DNA from: Macrobrachium rosenbergii
Taxonomy: Eukaryota > Arthropoda > Malacostraca > Decapoda > Palaemonidae
Assembly (NCBI RefSeq): GCF_040412425.1
Contig: NC_089777.1
Span: 37,720,037 to 37,784,036 of the forward strand
Direction: 5' to 3'
Length of the DNA: 64,000 bases
Of the stretch, positions 10,856 to 21,400 are shown piece by piece. Every line of letters starts with the position of its first letter. The first letter of the stretch is position 1. Below the pieces are notes generated by a model. That model ran no database searches and was not told the origin of the DNA. It saw nothing but the letters and a program-made list of their open reading frames with translations. The position numbers and the translations under genes are program-made.

Positions 10856-11250
10856 TTCCCACACTGAATGGAGGTGGGAACGTTGGACATATCTACCCCA
10901 AAACATTATTAATAGTAATGAGTTTGAGAACAGAAATTTGCTAACACTGAATCAATGTTGTTGAACCTTTCCTGATAAGAGAGCTGCTACAGGTAGATAC
11001 TGCCTCTGGTTGGCGCTCATCTTATCCAGTAGAGGTGAGGTGGTAAAGCCTTGAGGGCCTACTACTACAGTGGGTGCTTTGTAGCGATTTACCAATTTCT
11101 GAGGGCTAGCAAAGCACAACAAGATGCCCCTGCCTAGGGCACAGTACCACACAAAATAACCAGAGTAAATATTCACCATAACCAACAAAAAATCAAATTA
11201 AAAACACCAATACCCAACTGTAAACAAAAAAGACTGGAGGGTACTCCAAG
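10856..11250. other. DIRS-B 3' untranslated part
   Basis: Lies between the internal complementary region and the inserted DNA transposon. It shows weak similarity to 20000-20320 of copy C and holds no coding frame. Confidence 0.5.
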
Positions 11251-12321
11251 TACCGTATTTGATGGCTTATAAGACGCATGTCTGCATAGGACGCACCCCA
11301 ATTTCAGCAGGACATTGACGGAAAAAAAAAAAAGGTTTCCTAGCCTATGCTCATATGATTTTGGTAAGTAAAAACTGAAGTAAAGTATTAGGTTATCATA
11401 TGCATATTGTTTCTTACCAACAGAATCAACAAAAACATTAATAAAGAAGTTATTTACCATATTTATATTTATCAAAATATGTATTATACAATCAGCCATT
11501 TACTACAATCGAATGTTTCGTCTGCTGCTGAAAGCTACCTCATAGGTTTACCAATAGATTGCAACACATTCATTTGTAAACATTGTTTCTTACCGGCAGA
11601 ATCAACAAAACATTAATAATGATGTTACCTCACGGTAATATATGTTATATATATCCATTATATATTATAAAAGTATGCAATCAAGGGTAAAATCCAATAA
11701 ATAAAAAAGTTTCCTATGTAACGGCTCGAGTCTCGTGAGCAACTGAACAAAGCCATGTTATTATTCTTAAAAGAGAATGCTAGCACGAGTTACAAAGTAT
11801 CAACTCAACGAAGCCTTGTTATTATGCCTAGAGAGAATGGTAGCAGGAATTTCAACCACCAATTGATCGAAGCCATGTTGTTATGCGTAAAGAGAATGTT
11901 AGCAGGAATTGCCAACTACCAACTGAACGAAGCCTTGTTATCCGTAAAGCTCTCGAGATAATCACCAGTAGGTGGCAGCACACCTACTGTAAGTCTGTAA
12001 ATGTGGAATGCGGCGATTCACTGAAGACGACGATAATATTAACACATTTTAATGAAAATATCGATAATAACAACATAGATATTGATTATAATACTAGCAG
12101 TAGTAATTGCAGTGATGGTAAGTGTGATAATGATAAATAATTATAATAAACTTTGTTTTTAACAGGTTATTAGGATAACACCGAATGTTAGGCTAGGCTA
12201 CAACATCTACGTGACGTTTATATATAATTTCACCAAAATTCTTAAATTTTGAGCCTACATTATGTACATAGGACATTTTGTTTTGTTAAAAAAGTGCGTC
12301 TTATACGCTGTCAAATACGGT
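11251..12321. mobile_element. Non-autonomous TIR DNA transposon (GTATAAGACGCA type)
   Basis: Left end ACCGTATTTGATGGCTTATA with AAGACGCA following. The right end is its inverse, TGCGTCTTATACGCTG then TCAAATACGGT. The element is about 1.07 kb, AT-rich, with no transposase frame. It interrupts DIRS-B downstream of the recombinase: the flanks (GGGTACTCC before, GGTACTCCC after) belong to one DIRS segment also present in copies A and C. The target duplication is not clear-cut, so I do not assign a superfamily. Confidence 0.8.
11740..11955. repeat. About 60-bp tandem repeat, 3.5 diverged copies
   Basis: Units begin near AACTGAACAAAGCC, AACTCAACGAAGCC, AATTGATCGAAGCC and AACTGAACGAAGCC, each followed by a GTTATT and a GAGAATG block. 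They lie inside the TIR element. Confidence 0.75.
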
Positions 12322-12395
12322 GCATGGTACTCCCAGGCTCCCCAAAACTCAACATCCTTAGTAAGGCGAAGAGATTACAGAAAGGACGCTGCTTT

Positions 12396-13420
12396 CTACA
12401 TTTCCTTCCCCAACACCAAGCTAGCTGCGTAAAACAGACCCAAGGTACTACACTGATCGTAAGTAGTCTCGATATCCCTTAAATAATGCGATGCAAATAC
12501 CAACTTGCACTTCCAAAACGTGCGCTTAAACACCAAAGACATAGCGACTGCTCTTATCTCATGGGGTTTTACTTTGAAAGAAGAGGAGAGCGAGTCTTCG
12601 TTCACCATGGAATGTGCTTTGGAAATCAGATTCCTTAGAAAAAATGCCAGGGCATTCTTAGACAAGGGTCTAGAGAGACATTTCACAGAAAACCAAAGGT
12701 TTCTTGAAGTACCACGAATGTCCTCCGTTCTGTGAAGATAAAACTTAAGGACCCTTACTGGACAGAGAGTTCTTTCTTCTTCAGACGGCCCCACTATCTC
12801 AGACAAGTTCTTGATCGTAAAAGAACGAGGCCATGGATTCGATGGCAATTCGTTCTTAGCCAGAAGTCTAAGGAAAAGGTGCAAACTGCATTCTCCTGAG
12901 AAAATCCTATGTTTCTGTCTAAAGCATGGATTTCACTGGAGCTCTTAGTAATGGCCAAAATGACCAGAAAAAAAAGAGTTTTCCTGGTTAGATCCCTTAA
13001 GGAGATAGATTGCATGGGCTCAAAACATGAAATGGAAAACCACTTAGGGACCACGTTTAAGTTCCAGGACAGCAAAGGTTTTTCTTTACGCTTTGCAGTG
13101 TCAAAGGACTTAATAAGGTCGGACAAATCCTGATTCGACGATAAGTCCATTCCTTTATGGCGGAAAACTGAGCTAAGCACAGCTCTGTAGCCTTTAATGG
13201 TAGAGGTGGAAAGTCCTCTAGTGGAGCGTAGGAACAGAAGAAAGTCCGCTATTTCTGCTACAGAGGTAACAGAAGAGGACACGTTATTTTGTCTGCACCA
13301 GGACCTGAAGATGTCCATTTTGCCTGGTAGACATTATCTGAAGACTGTCTTCTACACTTTGCAACTGCATCTGCAGCTGCTCTTGAAAAGCCCTTCTTTC
13401 AGAGCAGTCGCCTAACAGTT
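12396..13420 (-). pseudogene. DIRS-B tyrosine recombinase (one frameshift)
   Basis: N-terminal half (13318-12794): MDIFRSWCRQNN, EIADFLLFLRST, STIKGYRAVLSSVFR. The usual catalytic Arg is replaced, since ITKSSSEIHAL (about 12950) stands where copy A has AKRVSEIQAL, so KR has become SS. After a frame change near 12870 the C-terminal half reads IKNLSEIVGP, CPVRVLKFYLHRT, SKNALAFFLR, the HxxR box PHEIRAVAMS (about 12560) and the nucleophile region ASHYLRDIE (about 12490). HxxR and Tyr are intact but the first Arg is lost, so the enzyme would be dead even without the frameshift. A stop at 12396 ends it, just before the inserted TIR element. Confidence 0.88.
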
Positions 13421-15200
13421 TGAATCCTGTTAGGGCCAAAGAAGACAGGTTTTGGTGGAACCGACAGAAGTGAGGTTGCCTGAGAAGTCGTTGCTTCTGT
13501 GGCAGCAGTCTCGGGAAGTCCGCAAGAAGTCCCAGCAGATCTGGGAACCACTCTTTTTCCGGCCAGAAGGGGGCTATCAAGATCATGGACAGGTTTTGAC
13601 GAGACCAGAATTTGTTGATGACTTGCTTCACTAAACTGAATGGGGGAAAGGCATACAGATCTTTGTTGGACCAATCCTGTAACACTGCATCGGTCGCCCA
13701 TGCCAAGGGATCTGGAACTGGTGAGCAGAGGAGAGGAAGTCGGTGATTTCTGGAGGACGCAAACAAATCTATCATGGGTTTCCCCCAGAGCTTCCACACA
13801 TCCAGACAAACCAACGGGTCTAATGTCCATTCTGTGGGAAGGATCTGTCTTTGACGGCTCAATTCGTCTGCCAGAACATTGCGTCTCCCCTGGATAAAAT
13901 GCTTTGTCACTTGGGTGTCGTTCTGATGTAACCAAAGAAGAAGGTCCCTTGCTGCTTCGTACAGGGAGAAAGAGTGGGCTCTTCCTTGTTTCTTGATGTA
14001 CACCAGTGCCGTTGTGTTGTCTGAATGCACTGCTATTGTCCTCCCCTGAATTTCTGAAGCGAAGCACTGTAGGCCCAGAAATATTGCCTATAATTCTTTT
14101 ACGCTGATGTGCCAGTTTTGCTGTTCCTGAGACCAGGTACCTGACACTTCTTTTAATCCCAAAAGAGCTCCCCAACCTAGGTTCGACACGTCTGAAAAGA
14201 ACACTAGGCTGGGGTTCAGAGGATGAAGAGATTTCCTTTCTGATAGTCTCTTCCTGGAATTCCACCAATGAAGATCCTCCTTGATTTCCATTGTTATCGG
14301 GAACACAAATGAGTCCGGAAACTTTTTCCTGTTCCAGCTGGCTCTGAGGAAGAACTGGAGAGGTCTCAAGTGAAGTCTTCCCAGAGTGACGAATTGTTCC
14401 ATGGATGAGAGGGTACCTAGAAGACTCATCCACTGATTGGCAGAGCAAAAGTTTAGATTCAGAAATTCTTCCGCTGTCTAGATACACTTTTCTATTTTCT
14501 TCGGGACTGGAAAAAACCGAAAATCCCGAGAGTTGATTGTCATCCCTAAATAAGGAATCTCCTGAGAAGGCGTCAGGAAAGACTTGTCGCAATTGATGAG
14601 AGGGCCCAATTCTTGAGCCAAGAGAAGAGCCGTGCGAATGTCCTCCGTACTTTGATCTTTCAAGCGGGAATGTAGTAGCCATCATCTAGATATAGGGAGA
14701 TCTTTATCCCCATCAAATGAAGCCATTTCGCTAGGGGAGCCAATACCCTGGTGAACACTTGCGGTGCTGTTGAGAGGCCGAAGCAAAGAGCCCGAAATGG
14801 GAACACCTTGCTCTGAACCACAAACCTGAGGTACTTCCTTGAAGTCGGATGTACTGGAATGTGAAAGTACACGTCCTGCACGTCGATGGGCACCATCCAT
14901 TCTCCCTGGCGAATGGATGCAAGGACTGAATGGTTTGTTTCCATCTTGAATGTTGTCTTTTTGACAAAGACATTTAGAGCACTTACGTCCAAAATGGGCA
15001 CCAAAAAGAGACGGTTGTAGAATCCCGGAGAATGAATGAATGTCCTCTACTAGCTCTATAGCCTCTTTCTGAACAAGGGACTCCACCTCTAGCAAGAGAG
15101 CAACAAATCTCTCTGAGCCTGGAGAGTAAGCTGTCAATTCGACAGGCTTGCGGATTAGAGGAGATTTGTTTAAAAAAGCAGATAGTGTAGCCCTCCTTCA
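13400..15200 (-). pseudogene. DIRS-B reverse transcriptase - RNase H - methyltransferase-like polyprotein
   Basis: RT: PILDVSALNVFVKKTTFK (15004 on), motif A VPIDVQDVYFHIPVHP (about 14885), FRALCFGLSTAPQVFT and the catalytic LYLDD (about 14695). These lie in one frame, and the frame shifts near 14665 into IPYLGMTINSRDF. RNase H: VFFSDVSNLGWGALL (about 14200), MHSDNTTALVYIKKQGR (14030) and IQGRRNVLADELSR. Methyltransferase-like domain: DLFASSRNHRLP, DAVLQDWSNKDLYAFPPF and APFWPEKEWFPDLL (13830-13560). This domain order is characteristic of DIRS pol. It is annotated as a pseudogene because of two frame changes. A second, stop-free 428-codon frame overlaps 13399-14685 on the same strand and is discussed in the findings. 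Confidence 0.88.
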
Positions 15201-17603
15201 GGACAGACACTATCCAAGATTCTGCTCCCTTTTGTTCCCACCATTCCCAAAAGCGGAGGAGTCCCGCTCCTACCTGAGTACGGAGGACTATGGTTCCATT
15301 TCTTGGAGTAAGACTTGGAGGAGGACTTCTTAATGGAACCCTGTGGAAAACGGGTATATAATCTTGAACGAGTTTGAGATCTAGAATGGGAGCTCTGAAA
15401 GGGAATAGGTTGCAGCGGAGATGACGATCTCGGGGGAAGAGTTGAAGAATCCTTGGGGTGTCTTGCAGATTGGGAGAGCAGGTCCTGAGTGCTCTTCTGT
15501 AGGTTGGAGGCAATGTCCAGAACTACAGCCTGTGGAAAAAAGATAAGTCTTGTCTAAGGGGGTGAATAGGAGGGCAGATCTCTGAGACGGAGTGACACCT
15601 TTTGATGTAAAAGAACACCAAAGCTCTCTTTTCTTAAGTACTCCCATTGCGTACAGACCAGCTAACTCCTGCGTACTATCGCGAATGCCTCTGTCAATAC
15701 AGGAAAGTGCTCCTAAAAGATCCGACAAGATTTCAGATTTCTTGAGGTAACAAGGAGCACTCTCAAGGTTTGCGTGCCAGAGCGCCCACTGCCCAGTCTA
15801 GGAAGCTTATCACTTCGAACACCTCAAAAATATTCTTGCATGCGCAAGTTTCGAGGCTGAAAACATAATTTTGGCTGAGAAGAATGTTGATCTTCTAGCC
15901 AAGTCGATAAGGCTGGAGAAGTCTCCCTGAGAGGAGGCAGAGACTCCCAGGGAAGGAGCTTCTCCGGTCATATAAACCCTGTAGCTCGATCTAGATAACT
16001 TGGAAGGTGGGAAACAAAAAACTGCTTTGCCTTGTTCCCTCTTCTCAGAAAAACACCCTTCTACTTCATCCAGTGCCTTCTTTGCTGAAGAGGAAAGAAA
16101 CAAATTCGGTAATTTCGAAGAACCGACTGAGGGGGCTTCCATAAAGAAAGTGAAGCAGGAGAGGAAGGAGTAGCTGGCGAAAAGAGGCTTGGGTAAGTCG
16201 CTAGCAGGAACCTTAACAGCGCAGAGTATGCAGATGAAGGAGCATCGTGCTCTGGAACAACCTCTTCCTCAGAAGACGGGAGAAAGCGATAAGTCTGCTG
16301 TCGCCTGAGCTGTAGGAGGAGCCTTCTAAAGCAAACTGAGAATATTATCCAGTTTGCTCTGAATTGGGTCAACTAGAGGAGGAACAATGTCCGAGAGGAC
16401 ACTACTAAGAAGTGGTGGAGGAGCAGGCGCCAATGGGCGCTGTGGAGACGGGGCCAGTAGTGAAACTTGCTGGTGAAGGGGCGCCAGTGGGCGCTCAACT
16501 GCAAATGGGAGTTTGGGTGCGTCGATGCTAGTTGCTGGTGCTGATTCTAGAGATGAAGGTGCCGGGTGCGCAATTCCTGATGCAGTAGCTCCTTTATTCG
16601 ACGACGAACGTCTCCGCGGCAAAAGGCGCTTAGGCGCCAATTTACAACCGTCGTTAGAAGAAGCAGAAGAGAATTATTCTGGGGTATCCTAGTGACTACA
16701 CGATGGGCGCGCTGAATCCTTGCCCTACTTATATGGAACAGGGGAAGAAATCTCAAACTCCACTGCACGCCACTTTAGCGGTAGCGGACGTGACTTGTCT
16801 GGATAGCGCCATGAGTGCCTGGGACTAAAATCTTTGGAGCTGGAGGACATACAGTGAGCACTCACTTGAAGGCCTTTCCAACGGCCTTTGGTTACAGTCT
16901 GGGATTCATCAACAGACTGAACCAAGGGGGCGACTGCTCGGGCGCAGACCCCACCGACCTCTCTTAACCTGCCAGTTTGACTCCTCCCAGGTGCTGGGGA
17001 GTATGTCAGGGGCCTTGGTCTAGGAGAATCGTTGGGCCCAACAGCCACCTCCTCCACTACCACTGCACTTGCACTGGGCACCACGAGGCGCTCTGACTCA
17101 CTTTTATCCATAAGCACTTTCACCAATGACACTAATTTACAATCGATTGCACAATCAATTCAAAGTGAGCGTCGATTTTCGACTCCAGACTAGCGACGGT
17201 GTTGGGCACGGAGATGTGAGAGCCAGGTAAAGGAGAGGGTTGCGCAGGTGGAGATGGAATGGGATCAGAAGAAATTACAGGTGCAATTGCATCCAACTTA
17301 GTGCTAGCAATAGCTTTCCTCTTCCTATTTCCAGGTAGTTTCTTGAGATGTGCATCTAAAGTCTTCCGCTTCTTAATATCCCAGTCATTACACTCCTTGC
17401 AACATAAACCTACTGAACATGTAACATAAACCTACTGAACATGTTTGTCCCATACATAGAATACAAACAGTGTGCGAGTCATAAGATTCTTTAGTTAGTC
17501 TAGTATTGCAGCCTTTGCTGCAATACCTAATACTAGAACTACTAGTGTCAGACATCCTAGAAAAGTCTAATACAAGTCCAAAAAACGGGCAAAGAGTCGT
17601 CAA
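15201..17603 (-). pseudogene. DIRS-B ORF1, gag-like with Cys/His motif
   Basis: Begins with MSDTSSSSIRYC near 17553, then CSKGCNTRLT, YDSHTVCILCMGQTCS: a C-x3-C, H-x3-C-x2-C arrangement that may bind zinc. A Ser/Pro/Ala-rich low-complexity stretch follows (17130-16330), with blocks such as YSPAPGRSQTG also found as YSPTPGRSYTE in copy A. The later segment 15728-15381 carries CIDRGIRDSTQELAGLYAM. Several frame changes separate the blocks. The function (capsid or nucleic-acid binding) is inferred from position. Confidence 0.7.
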
Positions 17604-17759
17604 CCAACGATCAAAATTCGCCTAACACTATCTTCATTATGCCGAAAGGCTATGAAAATAAAATACCTCACCAACTGAAGATAAGGCAAACAACCAGCAA
17701 AGTATAAATCCCAAAATTCGAGCTGCTGCCAACCACAGTCCTTCAACCAAAGCTGGCAG

Positions 17760-17930
17760 AAACAAATTGAAGCTCTTTGCTATGTTGTACCTTCTCTTAC
17801 ACCTGAAAGTGGGCAGGGCATGTCGCCATAACCAAAACAAACTAGCGTGGCCCACAATTTCAAAATTTTGAGCTGCTGGTTAAAAGAAATTAATAGCTAT
17901 GTAATTACTGGGTAAGTTACTTATGTAAAA
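17760..17930 (-). repeat. DIRS-B 5' inverted terminal repeat
   Basis: Inverse of 10560-10720. Shared landmarks are CAAATTGAAGCTCTTTGC, TGTTGTACCTTCTCTTAC and AGCTATGTAATTACTGGG. Confidence 0.88.
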
Positions 17931-18115
17931 TTACATATTACTATCGTTGCTGCTCCAACCTTCGTTGTTCCTCTTGTTCCCTGAAAGTGGGTGGGGCTAG
18001 CTACTTGCACCAAAATAAACAAAAGAATCGCTACTGCGAATTTTCACATTTTAGCTGCCGGTTATTAGAAATCGTTAGCTATGTAATTACTTGGTAAGTT
18101 ACTATATAAAAATGT
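17931..18115 (-). repeat. Displaced 5' inverted terminal repeat of DIRS-A
   Basis: A second, more diverged DIRS terminal repeat lies directly beside copy B's: CCTGAAAGTGGGTGGGGC, TTTTAGCTGCCGGTTA, AGCTATGTAATTACTTGG. Its left edge (TGCTGCTCCAACC) continues the sequence broken off at 10521 of copy A when aligned with copy B, so it is best read as A's own 5' end, separated by the insertion of B. Confidence 0.65.
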
Positions 18116-18177
18116 GAAGTACTAAATTTATTTTATAGTACAGTAATGCATCAAGTAATGCCAATAAAAGCAATGTA

Positions 18178-18260
<83 letters not shown>

Positions 18261-18419
18261 AAACACATTCAAAGTGCACAGTTTATCCTGACATGCTGCC
18301 ACATGTATGTATACCCTGCACAAATGTGCACACTGAAAAATGCGGAATACTAAATTTATTTTATAGTTCAGTACAGTATGCATTAAGTAATGCCAATAAA
18401 AATAATAGAGAGGCTATGT

Positions 18420-18500
<81 letters not shown>
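18110..18500. repeat. Duplicated 75-bp module, each followed by (GA)n
   Basis: The block at about 18112-18178 (GTACTAAATTTATTTTATAG, then AAGTAATGCCAATAAAA) recurs at about 18343-18405. Each copy leads into a long GA tract (18182-18257 and 18424-18498). The two modules are about 230 bp apart, consistent with a tandem duplication of module plus microsatellite. Confidence 0.8.
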
Positions 18501-18501
<1 letters not shown>

Positions 18502-18698
18502 CAGCCCACAGTTAATATCTAATGAAACATCTAATGAAAGATTCAGCAAATGCTGCACGAAAGTTAGATAAGGCCTGAGATATTTAGTATATATATAAAT
18601 GTGCAATATAAATACATAAATTCTTAAATCTTCAACTACTGCATAAAGTACATACACATAAACTGGTATATGTAACTTGAGTTAGTTTCCCAACTTAC

Positions 18699-18780
18699 AG
18701 GTAAAAGTTGTGCCATGTTTTGAGAGGTATCAGCCATGGAAGCCAAGTACATTAGGTTTCTATGAAGGGACTGCTGGTAC
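18699..18780 (-). CDS. SS18: SS18 exon 3 (C-terminal half of SNH domain)
   Basis: 82-bp exon between acceptor TGCTCTTTCAG and donor GTAAGT (18698-18693). Its first base completes the codon begun by exon 2 (CA|G, Gln). It encodes YQQSLHRNLMYLASMADTSQ followed by NMAQLLP. In vertebrate SS18 the same position has a YQQ-start, HTNLVYLA-type, NMQ-type SNH segment, so the match is close and covers the full exon. The SNH domain is the SWI/SNF docking region. The exon ends in phase 0 exactly where exon 4 begins. The adjoining introns are about 18 kb (to exon 4) and 12.8 kb (to exon 2). Confidence 0.93.
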
Positions 18781-19585
18781 CTGAAAGAGCAAAGTTCCAA
18801 AGTAATGTTTATATTCTTTGGCTAGAAACCTAAGAGTTAATTACCTTACACAAGAATACTGTATGTGGTGTATTAACATTACTAATGAGCATATGAAGAT
18901 AGATAAATTTTAAGGATAAAAAACAAAAGACTTTTATCTTGCTATAACTTGTAAAAAGAGCTATAACCAAATTAAACATGAGGTTTTCACATCTCACTGA
19001 AAAATGATCAAGAATAATTACAAGAATCAACAAACAAAGGTTATTGTTCCTGGTTTTATTCAAAATATGGTAATATTCACTCAAAAGCAAATACAAAAAT
19101 CAGCAAGGAACTAAACTACTGTATACAGTATATTAAATAAAAATTACTTCCTAAAGTTGATTTTGCAAATTATTTTGCTTTTTCTGAGAATGACTTAAGG
19201 TATGAATACAATTCTGGATATACTGTACTGTTATGAAAATTACGGCACTGTATGCATGAGTACAAGTTTCCAGTTTTGAACAAGAAATATTTCAACTAAA
19301 ATCTTTAATTGTTTTCAACTTCAGAGTACCATAACAATAAAGGGGAAAATTTTTATGAGGTGAGACTCCTGTACATGACTTAAAACTTAGCTAGTACCTA
19401 AAGAAATCTCACATGGAACATTGTGTGTGAAGGTGATCTTGACAACTTTTTACTTGCACAAAAGATTAAAAGAGGGTATAAGGATAATGGAATAAATCAT
19501 GCAACAACTGTGTGAAGATAAGAAGCTTGACAATGTTTGTACATTGCTCACATCCAGAGATAAACCAGGTTTTGACGCAGGAAAA
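18781..19585. other. SS18 intron 2, unique AT-rich DNA
   Basis: No repeats, open frames of note or RNA structure recognised. Confidence 0.4.
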
Positions 19586-19609
19586 ATAGTATTTTCATAA
19601 TAAAATTAA

Positions 19610-19781
19610 GTTTCATATATACTACGTACCAAGTAATTACACAGCTATTCTTTCTACTTGCGTGGCAGTTAAAAATTGGAAGTTGGCAGTAGCAATCCAT
19701 TTGTTTCAAGTGTAGGTAACTACCACGCCCTCTATTGGGGAACGATAGGTACAACAAAACAGAGAATCACTTCTTTTGTGC
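19610..19781 (-). repeat. DIRS-C 3' inverted terminal repeat
   Basis: Pairs with 25800-25965. It carries the TAGGTACAACAAAACAGAG block, whose inverse (GTTTTGCTGTACCTCTCG) is near 25820. A complement of the extremity, GCAATTACTTTGTAAGTATA at about 19820-19840, is the remaining half of the internal complementary region. Confidence 0.8.
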
Positions 19782-19845
19782 TTAATGTCCATCAGAGGGG
19801 AGGAGGAAGGGCTCTGAACTGCAATTACTTTGTAAGTATATACAC

Positions 19846-19990
19846 AGTACCCGGTTATCAGCAGGGTTTCTGTTCTGATGGTGTGATGATAAACAAAAAT
19901 CACTGATAACTCAAAATCAGCAATTTTCTGCGCTTTTTCAGTGATTTTCGGTGTTTGCTGGCGCTGAAAATTGCTGATTTTCAGTTGCAA
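19846..19990. mobile_element. Short MITE-like insert in DIRS-C
   Basis: Starts near CAGTACCCGGTTATCAGC, resembling the end of the 139-bp MITE at 32494-32632 (inverse of GCCGATAACCGGTGACTG). The interior has an inverted pair around CAAAATCAGCAATTTTC and GAAAATTGCTGATTTTC. Confidence 0.55.
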
Positions 19991-20419
19991 CATAAAATCT
20001 GTTAGCATTGATAAAATGCTTGTTGTATTCTTACCTGGTAAGAGAGCTACATCAGGAGATTATTGCCTTTTGGTTGGTGCTCATCTTGACCTGTAGTGAC
20101 TTAGCGTTATAGTAGAGATAAGTCCCTACTTTACAGAGGGGGCATTGGAGTGAAGGAGTCTTCTGAACACCCAAAAGTGTCAAACAATAACTTTGCCCTT
20201 GCCCTGGGGACAGTAACAAATCAAAAAAGACCCAATAAAATCGTTACCCACACCGACAACTATAAAAATGAAAAACATCATACCACTACCACAGACGGGT
20301 GGGCACTCAGAGTACATGTGCCACCCCAGGCTTCCCAAAAGAAAACTCAACACCCAAAATTAAAGGTGAAGTTAAAGACAGGAAGGGGTGCTTCCTATGC
20401 TTCTTCCCCCAATACTGCA

Positions 20420-21400
20420 CCAGGTACTGCAATTCTCAATCATCATCTCTATTTCTTTTAAATAGTGCTAGACAAAAATGGAGATGCATTTCCTGTATGT
20501 CAACTGGAGGATAGCTGAGAAGGACATATTATGTCTATATGCAAACGATGTGGCAACAGCCCTAATCTCGTGCCCTCTCACCTTAACAGAAGGCACAGCA
20601 TCCTCTTGTATTTAAGAGTGTGCCTCTATAATAAGGCTTCTAAGAAAGAATGACAACACATTTTTAGACATGGGGCTAGATAGGTTCTTCACGGAACACC
20701 AGAGGTTACTGGCAGGGCCTCTGATCGTCTTAGTCCTGTTTAAGTAATACCTCAGAGCCCTTACTGGACATAGGACTCTTTTCTCCTCCTCTGGTCCTAG
20801 AATATCCATAAGGTTTTTAATGGAGGACGAGCATGGCCAGGGATTAGATGGAGACTTGTTCCTAGCTAGGAAGCCAAGCAAAAAGGAGCAGACAGCATTC
20901 CCTTGCGAAAACCCAACGCGTTTGTCAGTTGCCTGCAGCTCGCTCACTCGTTTAGCCATGGCCAAAGTTACTAGAAAAAGAGTTTTCTTTAAGTTCTTAA
21001 GTGAAATGAAATGGAGAAGCTCAAAAGCAAGCCCTGCTAACCATTTCAGCACCACATCTAAGTTCCATGAAACAGAGACGTCTCGCGGCTGCTTAGTAGT
21101 CTCAAAAGACCTAATCAGATCACTCAGGTCTTGATTAGAATCTAAGTCTACTCCCCTGTGTTTAAAAACTGACCCCTACATCGATCTGTAGCCTCTAATA
21201 GTCAATGAAGAGAGCCCCTTGTTGTTCCTTAACAAAAGAAGGAAGTCTGCTATTCGAGCTACAGTGGTTTTAGCAGATGAGACATTATTGTTGCTGCACC
21301 ACCTGCGAAGATGGCCCACTTGGCCTGGTAGACTCTGCTGGTAGACTATCATCTTCATCTGGTAATAGCTTCCGCAGCTTGTTTTGAAAATCCCTTTGCT
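20420..21400 (-). pseudogene. DIRS-C tyrosine recombinase (broken)
   Basis: The N-terminal part (21358-21176) reads HLRRWCSNNNVSS, ARIADFLLLLRNNKGLS and LTIRGYRSM. The core (21055-20612) has LATLAMAKRV-type sequence with the catalytic Arg in AMAKRVSELQATDKR, then CPVRALRYYLNRTKTIRG and SKNVLSFFLRSLI. The HxxR box is GHEIRAVATS near 20565 and the candidate nucleophile is HYLKEIE near 20460, in shifted frames. It is homologous along its length to copies A and B. Confidence 0.85.

Larger units (their letters stand above)
10522..17930 (-). mobile_element. DIRS retrotransposon copy B (complete structure)
   Basis: The best-preserved DIRS architecture in the window. The 5' inverted repeat is at 17760-17930, followed by ORF1 (about 17603-15400), RT/RNase H/methyltransferase-like region (about 15200-13400) and tyrosine recombinase (13420-12396). 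An internal complementary region (10757-10855) and the 3' inverted repeat (10522-10745) complete it. The internal region has one half complementary to the left extremity and the other half complementary to the right, the hallmark of DIRS1-type elements. It is inserted in DIRS copy A and hosts a DNA transposon at 11251-12321. All ORFs carry frameshifts. Confidence 0.9.

Noticed and set aside
13399..14685. 428-codon open frame taken as a host gene
   Set aside because: It lies wholly inside DIRS-B pol on the same strand, in a shadow frame with no recognisable domain. It is kept only as a finding about overlapping frames.
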